Source: Pseudodesulfovibrio profundus (GTDB lineage Bacteria; Desulfobacterota; Desulfovibrionia; Desulfovibrionales; Desulfovibrionaceae). Taken from it: a stretch of DNA of 64,000 bases. The notes beneath the pieces were generated by a model, which ran no database searches, had not been told where the DNA came from, and was given only the letters and a program-made list of their open reading frames with translations. Of this stretch, positions 19,023 through 27,598 are shown piece by piece (within the stretch, counting starts at the first letter, position 1; the number at the start of each line of letters is the position of its first letter). The stretch lies in NCBI RefSeq assembly GCF_900217235.1, contig NZ_LT907975.1, positions 248,001 to 312,000 of the forward strand. The letters are read 5' to 3'. Made by a program: the position numbers and the translations under genes.

Positions 19023-20460
19023 TTATGACATAGGGATAATCGGTGGAGGAGCGGCCGGACTTACTGTTGCCGCTGGTGCTGCCCAGCTTGGTGTTAAAAC
19101 CATTCTGATTGAAAAAGATTCGAAGTTGGGTGGTGACTGCCTGCACTATGGGTGTGTGCCAAGTAAAGCGCTGATTAAATCAGCATCAGTCTACCAAAAA
19201 ATGCGAACAGCAGAGCACTATGGATTGCCCCCGGTAGATTTGCCACCAGTTGACCTTGGGAAAGTCAACGACAGGATTCAAGGCATTATCGATAAAATTC
19301 AGGTTCATGATTCCGAAGAGCGTTTTTGCCAACTGGGCGCCAAGGTTGTGTTTGGCGATGCTTCTTTTGTTGATGATCATCAGGTTGAGTATGACGGAAA
19401 ACGGGTCTCTGCCAAATACTGGGTGTTGGCAACAGGCTCGGAACCGGTCGAGTTGCCCATCCCCGGGCTTGCAGAGGCTGGGTACTGGACCAACATGGAT
19501 ATTTTCTCCCTGCGGGATTTACCCAAATCAATGATCGTCATCGGTGGTGGGCCTATAGGATGCGAATTGGCTCAGGCTTTTTCTCGTTTGGGGACTGATG
19601 TCAGGATACTGCAGCGAAACTGTCAGATTTTAGCCGCCGATGATCAGGATATGGCTGAGATGGTTCAGGATGCTTTCCGACGGGAAGGGATCGGATTGGA
19701 CCTGTGCGCTGAGACTCAGGAGGTCAGAAAGACTGCTGCTGGTGTTGAATTGACCTATGAAGCTCACGGCGAAACGCACACAATCAGTGCGGACAAGATA
19801 CTGGTGGCCGTTGGAAGACAGCCCAGTATCAGTACGCTACAGCTTGAAAACGCAGGTGTGGAGTATGACGCTAGAGGAGTGAAGGTTGATGACCGTTTGC
19901 GTACTTCGCAAAAGCATATCTTTGCAGCCGGAGATGTCATTGGAAAATACCAATTCACTCATGCCGCCGGATATGAAGGCGGTATTGTTATTTCCAATGC
20001 TGTCTTCAAGCTCCCTCGTAAAGTGGATTATACGTGGATGCCCTGGTGTACTTACACTGAACCGGAACTGGCGAGCTTGGGCCTCAACGAGATGGCAGCC
20101 ACAGACGCGGGAATCGAGTATACTGTTTGGGAGGAATCCTTTTCCGTTAACGACCGTGCTCAGGCTGAAGGGTACCCTGAAGGGAAAATTAAACTCTTAC
20201 TTGATAAAAAAGGGAAGCCGCTAGGCGTGCAAATGGTAGGTGTTCATGCCGGAGAACTCGCAGCCGAATGGGTGGCTGTTCTCAATTCGAAAACCAATCT
20301 TACAACAGTTGCTTCTGCCATGCATGCATATCCCACCGTAAGCGAGATAAACAAACGGGTAGCTGGAAAGGTTCTGTCCTCCAAGCTCTTCTCGGACAAG
20401 GTGCGAAAGACGCTTAGTTTCATTTTTGATTACAAGGGGAGGGCTTGTACTCTTGATTAA
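19009..20460 (+). CDS. Pyridine nucleotide-disulfide oxidoreductase (MerA/Lpd-like)
   Basis: A 483-residue flavoprotein disulfide reductase. FAD-binding GGGAAGLTVAAG lies at 12-23, the redox disulfide is Cys44-Cys49 in GGDCLHYGCVPSK, NAD(P)-binding MIVIGGGPIGCELAQAF is near 175, the second FAD motif is HIFAAGDVIG, and the C-terminal dimer domain has the His-Glu pair in HAYPTVSE. The C-terminal Cys pair of mercuric reductase is absent, so MerA itself is unlikely; so is classical Lpd, as no 2-oxoacid dehydrogenase genes are nearby. The 14-base overlap with the TVP38-like gene suggests a joint membrane-associated function. Confidence 0.88.
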   Translation: MAKYDYDIGIIGGGAAGLTVAAGAAQLGVKTILIEKDSKLGGDCLHYGCVPSKALIKSASVYQKMRTAEHYGLPPVDLPPVDLGKVNDRIQGIIDKIQVHDSEERFCQLGAKVVFGDASFVDDHQVEYDGKRVSAKYWVLATGSEPVELPIPGLAEAGYWTNMDIFSLRDLPKSMIVIGGGPIGCELAQAFSRLGTDVRILQRNCQILAADDQDMAEMVQDAFRREGIGLDLCAETQEVRKTAAGVELTYEAHGETHTISADKILVAVGRQPSISTLQLENAGVEYDARGVKVDDRLRTSQKHIFAAGDVIGKYQFTHAAGYEGGIVISNAVFKLPRKVDYTWMPWCTYTEPELASLGLNEMAATDAGIEYTVWEESFSVNDRAQAEGYPEGKIKLLLDKKGKPLGVQMVGVHAGELAAEWVAVLNSKTNLTTVASAMHAYPTVSEINKRVAGKVLSSKLFSDKVRKTLSFIFDYKGRACTLD

Positions 20461-20526
20461 TCGGTCAAACATGGGTAAGTGACCACCTTCTTTCATTTCG
20501 CGAGATTAAATTGAGGAGATGCACAT

Positions 20527-21009
20527 ATGGGTGATAAGAGCCGTTATCGCAAAATGTTTCCGGTATCGTGGGAACAACTGCAGCGTGATTGCCGCGCACT
20601 TTCATGGCGCTTGATGGACAAGGGGCCCTGGAAAGGAATTATCGCAATTACCCGTGGAGGCTTGGTCCCTGCTGCCATCCTCGCTCGTGAACTCGATATT
20701 CATCTTATTGATACGATTTGTCTGTCCAGTTACAACTGGAAAGAGCAAGGAGATGCCACAGTCCTGAAGCCCATTGAGAACGATGGAGAAGGCTGGATTC
20801 TTATTGATGATCTCGTTGACACAGGCAAAACCGCCAAAATAGCTCGTGACATGGTTCCAAACGCTCACTTTGCTACAGTGTATGCCAAGCCAGAGGGACG
20901 CCCAATGGTAGAAACATACATTACCGAAGTCAGTCAGGATACGTGGATTCTGTTCCCATGGGACGCAGGATCACAGTTTGTCGAGCCGATCATTCAGACA
21001 GTGGATTAG
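20527..21009 (+). CDS. gpt: Xanthine-guanine phosphoribosyltransferase
   Basis: Salvages guanine, xanthine and to some degree hypoxanthine to nucleotides using PRPP. At 160 residues it fits Gpt. Visible are [20 protein letters not shown] near residue 37 and the PRPP motif [16 protein letters not shown] near 97, then [12 protein letters not shown] and WILFPWD. The start follows GAGGAG. The next genes encode a BMP-type nucleoside transporter, which supports a purine-salvage locus. Confidence 0.92.
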   Translation: MGDKSRYRKMFPVSWEQLQRDCRALSWRLMDKGPWKGIIAITRGGLVPAAILARELDIHLIDTICLSSYNWKEQGDATVLKPIENDGEGWILIDDLVDTGKTAKIARDMVPNAHFATVYAKPEGRPMVETYITEVSQDTWILFPWDAGSQFVEPIIQTVD

Positions 21010-21012
21010 TCG

Positions 21013-21043
21013 ATCCATTAATATATTGATAATAGTAATGGAT
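21013..21043. repeat. Inverted repeat between gpt and the BMP lipoprotein gene
   Basis: ATCCATTA at 21013-21020 and TAATGGAT at 21036-21043 are perfect inverted arms with a 15-nt spacer. It lies upstream of a candidate promoter and could be an operator or weak hairpin. Confidence 0.4.
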
Positions 21044-21064
21044 GTGGTCGCAGTTCAAAGGGCC

Positions 21065-21093
21065 TTGCCCTGAAACGCGTGCTGGGATAATGG
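21065..21093 (+). promoter_or_regulatory. Candidate sigma-70 promoter for the nucleoside transporter operon
   Basis: TTGCCC and TAATGG are 17 bases apart, 32 bases before the BMP start codon. Confidence 0.45.
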
Positions 21094-21124
21094 ATTCTGA
21101 TCTTAACGCTAACGGAGAAGTCCC

Positions 21125-22270
21125 ATGAAAAAAGTAATGAGAATGTTTGTAGTCATGGCTGCTATGGCCATGATGCTTACCCTGTTTGCCTGTGGCGAAG
21201 CCCCGCAGGAAAAGAAAGCTGAGCCTGAAGCTGCTCCTCAGGTAGAGGAAAAGGCTGAAGCGACTGCTGAGAACGAAAAGATGAAAGTAGGTTTCGTCTA
21301 CGTTTCTCCCGTCGGTGATGCCGGTTACTCCTATTCCCACGACCTCGGCCGTCAGGCTGTTGTTGAGCTTGGTTACGTTGATACCAAGTATGTTGAGTCC
21401 GTTCCTGAAGGTGCTGACTCCGAGCGCGTCATCCGCAACATGGCCCGCAAGGACTTCGATCTGATTTTCACCACCAGCTTCGGATACATGGACCCCACCA
21501 TCAAGGTTGGTAAAGAGTTCCCCGAAATCGCATTCATGCATTGCTCCGGCTTCAAGAAGTCCGAGAACGTTTCCAACTACTTCGGTCGCATCTACCAGTC
21601 CCGTTACCTGACCGGTATGGTTGCTGGTGCCATGAGCAAGACCAACAAGCTCGGCTATGTTGCTGCTTTCCCGATTCCTGAAGTTATTCGCGGCATCAAC
21701 GCCTACACCCTGGGTGCACGTTTGATGAACCCCGAGGTTGAAGTACGCGTTGTTTGGACCAAGACCTGGTACGATCCGGCTCTGGAAAAAGACGCTGCCA
21801 AGTCCCTTCTGGATGCAGGTTGCGACGTAATCGCCCAGCATCAGGATTCTCCGGCTCCGCAGGAAGCTGCTCAGGAAGCTGGCGTTTACTCTGTCGGTTA
21901 CAACTCCGACATGTCCTCTTTCGCTCCCAAGGCGCACCTCACTTCTGCTGTGTGGAACTGGGGTCCGGCTTACATCAAGACTGTTGAAGCTGTGAAGAAC
22001 GGCACCTGGCAGGGCAACCAGTCCATGTGGTGGTCCATGGCTGACGGTGTTGTTGATATCGCCCCGATGGGACCGATGGTTCCTGAAGACGTGAAGACCA
22101 AAGTTCTGGCTGCCAAGGCTGAACTGGTTGCTGGCAATGACACCATCTTCGCTGGTCCTATCAAGAACCAGAAGGGTGAAGTGGCTATTCCCGAAGGCAC
22201 AGTTGCTGCTGACGGCGATTTGCTCGGCATGACCTGGTTCGTTGAGGGTGTTGTCGGTACTACCGAGTAA
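21125..22270 (+). CDS. BMP-family nucleoside-binding lipoprotein of an ABC transporter
   Basis: A substrate-binding lipoprotein of 381 residues. A signal peptide with lipobox LFAC puts the acylated Cys at about residue 23; a Glu/Ala/Lys-rich tether follows to about 55. The BMP (PnrA-like) fold is then evident: MKVGFVYVSPVGDAGYSYSH, DLIFTTSFGYMDPTIKVGKE, FGRIYQSRYLTGMVAGAMS, and AHLTSAVWNWGPAYIKTV. BMP proteins generally bind purine nucleosides, which agrees with the preceding gpt. It is the first gene of a complete transporter and has high-expression codon usage. Confidence 0.92.
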   Translation: MKKVMRMFVVMAAMAMMLTLFACGEAPQEKKAEPEAAPQVEEKAEATAENEKMKVGFVYVSPVGDAGYSYSHDLGRQAVVELGYVDTKYVESVPEGADSERVIRNMARKDFDLIFTTSFGYMDPTIKVGKEFPEIAFMHCSGFKKSENVSNYFGRIYQSRYLTGMVAGAMSKTNKLGYVAAFPIPEVIRGINAYTLGARLMNPEVEVRVVWTKTWYDPALEKDAAKSLLDAGCDVIAQHQDSPAPQEAAQEAGVYSVGYNSDMSSFAPKAHLTSAVWNWGPAYIKTVEAVKNGTWQGNQSMWWSMADGVVDIAPMGPMVPEDVKTKVLAAKAELVAGNDTIFAGPIKNQKGEVAIPEGTVAADGDLLGMTWFVEGVVGTTE

Positions 22271-22285
22271 CTACGTGGACAATAC

Positions 22286-23350
22286 GTGCTGAAAGTAAGA
22301 AAAAGAGAAGAACCCTGGAAGTGGGGCGCCCTGGTTGTATTCCTGGGCGCCCTGCTCTTTTCCCTTGTCGTGAGCGCTTTGCTGCTCGCATGGCAGGGCA
22401 AAGACCCCGTCTATGGAATGGATATTCTGTGGCAGGGCAGTTTTGGTAATCTGTGGGCCCTGGAAGGGGCGCTGCTCAAGGCCATACCGCTTTTCCTCTG
22501 CTCACTGGGCGTTGCCGTCGCTTTTCGGATGCAAATCTGGAATATCGGCGCAGAAGGTCAGTTTGCATTGGGAGCTATTGGAGCCACTTGGGTTGCGCTC
22601 GGATTTCCGAATCTGCCAGGTTACCTTCTGCTCCCCATGATGTTTATTATGGCATTCATCCTGGGAGGTCTGTGGGCGGTTATTCCGGCTCTTCTTAAAA
22701 TGAAGCTCAGAGTCAATGAAATCATTTCGACTCTGATGCTGAACTATATTGCGATCCTCTTATTGGATTACCTTGTTTTCGGCGTTTGGAAAGATCCGAC
22801 CAGCTTCGGCTTTCCGATGACCCCGGAATTCACCTCTGGTGCTGTTATCTCTGGAATAGGGGACAGCCGGGTGCACTGGGGTCTTTTATTTTGCATGATC
22901 GTCGGCATTGGATTGTGGGCGTTCATGAGTTTCACTCGTCTTGGTTACGAACTCAAGGCAAGTGGGCAAGGTGCTCGCGTGGCCAAGTATGCCAAGATTC
23001 GATATGGCTTTTTGGTTGTTTTCGTAATGGCTCTTTCCGGTGGTTTTGCTGGATGGGCCGGCTGCATAGAAACTTCCGCAGTCCTTAACAGGCTGCAGCC
23101 CAGCCTGATGGTTGGCTACGGATATACAGCCATTGTAGTTGCCTGGCTTGCACGCCTTGAACCCCTCAACATTGCTTTCGCCTCCTTCCTTCTCGCCGCT
23201 CTTCGTGTGGGTGTTGAAAATATGCAGTTGGAGTTACAGATTCCAGCAGCCTTTGGCGTGATTATGGAAGGTATGATCTTGCTGATGGTTTTGGCTGGAC
23301 AGTTCTTCATTTTGTATAAACTGGAACGTAAGAAATCTTCGCAGGGGTAA
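22286..23350 (+). CDS. ABC transporter permease, nucleoside type, subunit 1
   Basis: A 354-residue permease of the branched-chain/simple-sugar (BPL_transp_2) family, with about ten membrane segments. Family-typical sequences are FRMQIWNIGAEGQFALGAIGA near residue 80, the cytoplasmic loop LKMKLRVNEIISTLMLNYIAI near 145, and LTRLGYELKASGQGARVAKYA-like sequence near 215-238. The start is a GTG. It lies between the BMP lipoprotein gene and the second permease, which begins 4 bases after its stop. Confidence 0.9.
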   Translation: MLKVRKREEPWKWGALVVFLGALLFSLVVSALLLAWQGKDPVYGMDILWQGSFGNLWALEGALLKAIPLFLCSLGVAVAFRMQIWNIGAEGQFALGAIGATWVALGFPNLPGYLLLPMMFIMAFILGGLWAVIPALLKMKLRVNEIISTLMLNYIAILLLDYLVFGVWKDPTSFGFPMTPEFTSGAVISGIGDSRVHWGLLFCMIVGIGLWAFMSFTRLGYELKASGQGARVAKYAKIRYGFLVVFVMALSGGFAGWAGCIETSAVLNRLQPSLMVGYGYTAIVVAWLARLEPLNIAFASFLLAALRVGVENMQLELQIPAAFGVIMEGMILLMVLAGQFFILYKLERKKSSQG

Positions 23351-23354
23351 AAGT

Positions 23355-24272
23355 ATGTGGGAATTAATGATACCCCTTTTGGCGGCCACGGTTCAATCTG
23401 GCACTCCTATTCTTTTTGCCACACTTGGTGAGATGATGACCGAGAAGGGTGGTGTGCTCAATCTGGGCGTGGAAGGCATGCTGGCTGTTTCCGCACTGGC
23501 TGCTTTTGTTACGAGCATGTACACAGGGTCGCCTTGGCTGGCTTTCTTTGCTGGCGGATTTGCCGGTTTCGCCATGGCTGCTCTTCATGGGTTTGTGTGT
23601 ATTACCTGCTTGGGCAATCAGGTTGTGTCAGGGCTCGCAATTACCATACTCGGACTTGGCCTTGCCGATTTCATTGGCGTTCCCTATGTAGGGCTTCCTG
23701 CACCAGGCTTTGATCCGTTCCCGTTCCCTGTCCTTTCCCAGATTCCGATCATCGGAGATATCTTTTTCAAGCATGACGCGCTGGTGTATGTTTCTTTTGT
23801 CGTCCCTGTCATTTTTTGGTTTTTCCTGAAAAGAACCAGCCTCGGAATGCATGTGTCAGCTACTGGAGAAATGCCTGCTGCTGCAGCTGCAGTTGGTTTG
23901 AAACCCATCAAGTTACGGTATCTTGCCGTTGTTGTCGGTGGCTTCCTGATCGGCCTTGGCGGGGCCTATCTTTCTCTCGCTTATACCCACCTGTGGACTA
24001 ACGGTCTGTCAGGCGGTCGTGGTTGGATCGCGGTAGCTCTTGTCATTTTCGCCTTCTGGCGTCCTGGAAGGGCTGTTATCGGAGCGTATCTTTTCGGTGG
24101 TGTCATGGCGTTCCAGCTTCGTCTTCAGGCAATGGGAACCAATCTTCCTTCTTCACTGCTTCTGATGCTCCCATATCTTCTTACCATTATAGTTCTGATC
24201 ATTTCTGCTGCTCGCGGGCGTCGTATCGATGCTCCTGCAGCGCTTGGAACTAACATCGAACCGGAAGGCTAG
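23355..24272 (+). CDS. ABC transporter permease, nucleoside type, subunit 2
   Basis: A 305-residue second permease of the same transporter, with eight to ten membrane segments. Recognisable blocks are FATLGEMMTEKGGVLNLGVEG near residue 20-40, the loop CLGNQVVSGLAITILGLGL near 85, and SLGMHVSATGEMPAAAAAVG near 170-190. It sits 4 bases behind the first permease and 4 bases before the ATPase start. Confidence 0.9.
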   Translation: MWELMIPLLAATVQSGTPILFATLGEMMTEKGGVLNLGVEGMLAVSALAAFVTSMYTGSPWLAFFAGGFAGFAMAALHGFVCITCLGNQVVSGLAITILGLGLADFIGVPYVGLPAPGFDPFPFPVLSQIPIIGDIFFKHDALVYVSFVVPVIFWFFLKRTSLGMHVSATGEMPAAAAAVGLKPIKLRYLAVVVGGFLIGLGGAYLSLAYTHLWTNGLSGGRGWIAVALVIFAFWRPGRAVIGAYLFGGVMAFQLRLQAMGTNLPSSLLLMLPYLLTIIVLIISAARGRRIDAPAALGTNIEPEG

Positions 24273-24276
24273 ACGT

Positions 24277-25812
24277 ATGAGCGGTTTTAATTTCGTCCGA
24301 CCTGCTGGTTTCAGGCAATTACCCGAAGACACCAAACCTGTTGTCAGTCTTAAGGGATTGACCAAGCGCTTCGGAAAGGTTGTCGCGAATGACGGTATCA
24401 TTCTCGATATATACCCCGGACGCATCAAGGCGTTGCTCGGTGAGAACGGAGCAGGCAAGTCGACCATGATGTCCATGCTTGCTGGGCGTTACCAACCGGA
24501 TGAAGGGCATATCGAGGTCAAAGGCAAACCTGTTCGTTTTCAGACCTCCAAGGATGCCATCGCTGCTGGCATTGGTATGGTGTACCAGAATTTCATGTTG
24601 GTTGATTCGATGACTGTTGCCGAAAATGTCCTCCTTGGTCAGGAAGGCAGCTTTATCGTCAATCCACGCGAGATGGAAAAACGTGTTGGAGAGTTGGCCA
24701 AACAGTACGGTTTGGCTATTGATCCAGCGGCGCACATCACTGATTTGTCGATGGGAGAGCGTCAGGTTGTCGAGATTTTGAAGCTGCTGTATCGCGAGAG
24801 CCAGATTCTCATTTTTGATGAGCCGACAGCCGTTCTTACCCCCGAAGAGACCAACAGTCTTTTTGAGGCACTCTGGCGAATGACTGAGCAGGGAAAATCA
24901 ATTATTTTCATCAGTCACAAGCTGGAAGAAGTCATCGCCTTGGCCGACGAGATAGCAATTCTCCGTCGTGGCCGCATTGAGGGCGAGTTGGACCCGGCAG
25001 CGATCGAGTCGAAAGCCGACCTCGCTTCAAAAATGGTTGGCAAGGATGTTCTGCTGGAAGTCGACAGAAGTGAAGTCGAGATAGGTGAGCCGGTTCTGGA
25101 AATCAGGAACATGAATGGCCTGGGCCTGCGCAACATCGATCTTGAGGTCAAAAAAGGTGAGGTTGTAGCTATTGTCGGCGTTGCCGGTAATGGACAAAAA
25201 GCCCTCGTCGAAGCTGTAACCGGCCTTGTCAAACCGCCCATCGATACCGTGTTCATCATGGGACAGCCCTGGCGCAAGTTTTTTGCTGAGTCCACATGGA
25301 ACAGATCCATGTGCTACATCCCTGAAGACCGACTGGGCCTTGCTACTTTGCGTAACCAGAACCTGGTGGACAACCTGTTGCTGACTACTCGCAAAGGGTT
25401 TGCCAAAGGGTGGTGGCTTGATAAAAAGCAGGCAGAAAAAGATACCATCGATCTCATAGAAAAATTTGATATCAGGCCCGGAAGAATCCATGCACTTGCA
25501 TGGCAGTTGTCCGGTGGCAATCTACAAAAAGCAGTGCTTGCCCGTGAACTTTACAGGCAGCCACGGCTGATTGTTGCCGAGCAGCCAACGCAGGGGCTTG
25601 ATGTCTCAGCCACAGAAGAAGTTTGGGGACGTTTGCTTCAGGCTCGTGATATGGCTGGTATTATGCTGGTTACCGGTGACTTGAATGAAGCCCTCCAGCT
25701 TGCTGATAAAATCGCTGTTATTTATCGGGGTGAAATATTGGGTATTTTGCCGACCTCCGATCCTGAAACCACAAGTAAGATCGGACCATTGATGGCCGGT
25801 GTCGTAGAATAA
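24277..25812 (+). CDS. ABC transporter ATPase with two nucleotide-binding domains
   Basis: A 511-residue duplicated ATPase of the sugar/nucleoside class. The first domain has Walker A GENGAGKSTMMSML near residue 55, signature LSMGERQ and Walker B ILIFDEPTAVLTPEE. The second has a degenerate Walker A GVAGNGQKAL near 305, signature LSGGNLQKAVLARELY and IVAEQPTQGLD; this asymmetry is normal in the class. The start at 24277 is used; the longer frame overlaps the upstream permease. It completes the lipoprotein-permease-permease-ATPase operon next to gpt. Confidence 0.93.
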   Translation: MSGFNFVRPAGFRQLPEDTKPVVSLKGLTKRFGKVVANDGIILDIYPGRIKALLGENGAGKSTMMSMLAGRYQPDEGHIEVKGKPVRFQTSKDAIAAGIGMVYQNFMLVDSMTVAENVLLGQEGSFIVNPREMEKRVGELAKQYGLAIDPAAHITDLSMGERQVVEILKLLYRESQILIFDEPTAVLTPEETNSLFEALWRMTEQGKSIIFISHKLEEVIALADEIAILRRGRIEGELDPAAIESKADLASKMVGKDVLLEVDRSEVEIGEPVLEIRNMNGLGLRNIDLEVKKGEVVAIVGVAGNGQKALVEAVTGLVKPPIDTVFIMGQPWRKFFAESTWNRSMCYIPEDRLGLATLRNQNLVDNLLLTTRKGFAKGWWLDKKQAEKDTIDLIEKFDIRPGRIHALAWQLSGGNLQKAVLARELYRQPRLIVAEQPTQGLDVSATEEVWGRLLQARDMAGIMLVTGDLNEALQLADKIAVIYRGEILGILPTSDPETTSKIGPLMAGVVE

Positions 25813-25889
25813 TTCCCCTGAATCGCTGTATTGAGATAACGTCAAGTCATCTGGCTTGAATTAATACTTACTGCTCAAAGGAGTTTACC

Positions 25890-26645
25890 ATGAAAAGCAA
25901 TAAGATGTTTACTATTGTCGTGGCAGCTATACTGACTGTCGCTCTTGCTGTTCCTGCTTTTGCTGGTGCCGTGTTGGACGATGTGAAAAAGGCCGGTGTT
26001 ATCACTGTTGGCAACAGCCCTGACTATCCTCCGTTCGAGTCCATTGGTGACAATGGTGAGCGTATTGGCTTCGACATTGACCTGCTTAACGCAATGGCCA
26101 AAAAAATGGACCTTGAAATCAAATGGGTCACCATGGAATTTGCTGCAATCGTAACTGCTGTTCAGAGCGGTCAGGTCAATGTTGGCATGTCCGGTTTCAG
26201 CATCACTCCCGAGCGCGCAGAGCAGGTGAGCTTTTCCGCTCCGTACATTGCAAGCGGTCAGGTCATCGTTACTCGTCCTGATTCCGACATTGCATCTGTT
26301 GCTGACCTGAAAGGCAAAAAGATTGCCGTCCAGTTGGGCACCACCGGTGAACAGCAGGCTGACAAGATCGAAGGTGCTGAAGTCGTCAAGCCCGAGAGCT
26401 ACAACATCGCTTTCATGATGCTGCACAACCGCGCAGCCGATGCTGTCATCGCTGATCTGTCCGTTGCAGATGAGTACATGAAGCAGGGTACCTTCAAGCG
26501 CGCCGGCGAGCCGCTTTCTTTTGAGGAGTTTGCTATCATCTCCAAGAAAGGCAACGAGCCGCTTCTGGACGCCCTGAACAAAGCCCTTGAAGCTGTAAAA
26601 GCTGACGGTACATACGACGCTATCGTCAAAAAGTGGAATCTCTAG
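25890..26645 (+). CDS. Polar amino acid ABC transporter substrate-binding protein
   Basis: A 251-residue periplasmic solute-binding protein of family 3 (SBP_bac_3). The signal peptide ends near AFA at residue 24. The mature protein opens GVITVGNSPDYPPFESIGDN with the amino-acid-binding pattern FDIDLLNAMAKKMDLE, then GMSGFSITPERAEQVSFSAP and IAVQLGTTGEQQA. The ligand may be a basic or polar amino acid. A GGAG site precedes the ATG. It is separated from its permease by a strong hairpin. Confidence 0.92.
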   Translation: MKSNKMFTIVVAAILTVALAVPAFAGAVLDDVKKAGVITVGNSPDYPPFESIGDNGERIGFDIDLLNAMAKKMDLEIKWVTMEFAAIVTAVQSGQVNVGMSGFSITPERAEQVSFSAPYIASGQVIVTRPDSDIASVADLKGKKIAVQLGTTGEQQADKIEGAEVVKPESYNIAFMMLHNRAADAVIADLSVADEYMKQGTFKRAGEPLSFEEFAIISKKGNEPLLDALNKALEAVKADGTYDAIVKKWNL

Positions 26646-26654
26646 CATTGATTA

Positions 26655-26681
26655 GCCGGAAGGGGAGTAACCCCTTCCGGC
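26655..26681 (+). promoter_or_regulatory. Intercistronic hairpin between binding-protein and permease genes
   Basis: A perfect 11-pair stem GCCGGAAGGGG/CCCCTTCCGGC with loop AGTAA and no U-tract. Such structures after binding-protein genes usually stabilise the upstream mRNA or attenuate the downstream gene. Confidence 0.8.
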
Positions 26682-26701
26682 ATTAATTTCAGGAGTTGGC
26701 T

Positions 26702-27412
26702 ATGGATTTCTCTCTCGTTTTCAAACATTTTGACATGCTCCTGAATGGAGCGGCTGCCACCATACAGGTTACCTTTGGCGCATTGGCAATGGGCCTTGTG
26801 CTTGGCGTAATCGCAGGTACCTGTCGTATCAGTCGCCGTTTCTACGTCAGAATAATTGCGGATACCTACATTCAGGTTATTCGTGGAACACCGATGCTGT
26901 TGCAGATATTCTTCTTCTACCTCGGTTTTCCTCAGATTTACATGATGGTGACAGGGCAAGGAATATCTCCTGACCCATTGATTACTGGTATTGTTGCCCT
27001 TGGAATCAATAGTGGCGCCTATAATGCGGAGATCATTCGAGCCGGTATCCAGTCCATCAACAGAGGACAAATGGAAGCTGCTCGCAGTACTGGTCTTGGT
27101 CACACACAGGCCATGATTTACATCATACTACCCCAGGCCTTGAAACGTATGATTCCGCCCCTGGGTAACGAATTGATCGTGCTGCTTAAGGATTCATCGT
27201 TGATCTCAACTATTGGTGTTGCTGAATTGATGTATTCTGCAAAAGTACTTGGAGCAAAATACTACACGTACGTCCCGTTCCTTGTTGGAGCCGGTTGTAT
27301 CTACCTGATATTGACGTTTACGTTCTCGCGTATTTTCAATCTCATGGAGCGAAAGCTATCAGCAGGTAGCGGGTCCAGAGAAAACTCTGGAGCTGTTCCC
27401 GACCTCGGATAA
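26702..27412 (+). CDS. Amino acid ABC transporter permease (HisM/GlnP type)
   Basis: A 236-residue permease with about five membrane segments. The HisM-family start LLNGAAATIQVTFGALAMGLV, TYIQVIRGTPMLLQIFFFYL, the EAA loop QMEAARSTGLGHTQAMIYI and IVLLKDSSLISTIGVAEL are all visible. ATG at 26702 is preferred because AGGAG lies 7 bases upstream; a TTG six bases earlier abuts the ribosome site. It is followed by a terminator and then dgt; no cognate ATPase gene is present in the window. Confidence 0.92.
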   Translation: MDFSLVFKHFDMLLNGAAATIQVTFGALAMGLVLGVIAGTCRISRRFYVRIIADTYIQVIRGTPMLLQIFFFYLGFPQIYMMVTGQGISPDPLITGIVALGINSGAYNAEIIRAGIQSINRGQMEAARSTGLGHTQAMIYIILPQALKRMIPPLGNELIVLLKDSSLISTIGVAELMYSAKVLGAKYYTYVPFLVGAGCIYLILTFTFSRIFNLMERKLSAGSGSRENSGAVPDLG

Positions 27413-27430
27413 CACACCGAAAAATCAAAA

Positions 27431-27461
27431 AAGCCTCCTGCTCATTGCAGGGGGCTTTTTT
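27431..27461 (+). terminator. Terminator after the amino acid permease
   Basis: Stem AGCCTCCTGC/GCAGGGGGCT (one G-U pair), loop TCATT, preceded by an A-run and followed by six T. Confidence 0.9.
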
Positions 27462-27598
27462 ATGTCTGATAAATATTATCGCTGTGTTGAGCTACTGGCT
27501 ATTTATTCTGGAATTCATTAGCTTACAATGAGTTCGCTCATCAGAAATTGGCGAAGCAGAGCAGGCGGAATAGATTGGATTTCACCAAAGGATTTGCT

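Noticed and set aside
21010-21124. Purine riboswitch ahead of the nucleoside transporter
   Set aside because: The region is only 115 bp and lacks the conserved loop and junction bases of purine aptamers; a plain promoter and dyad explain it better.
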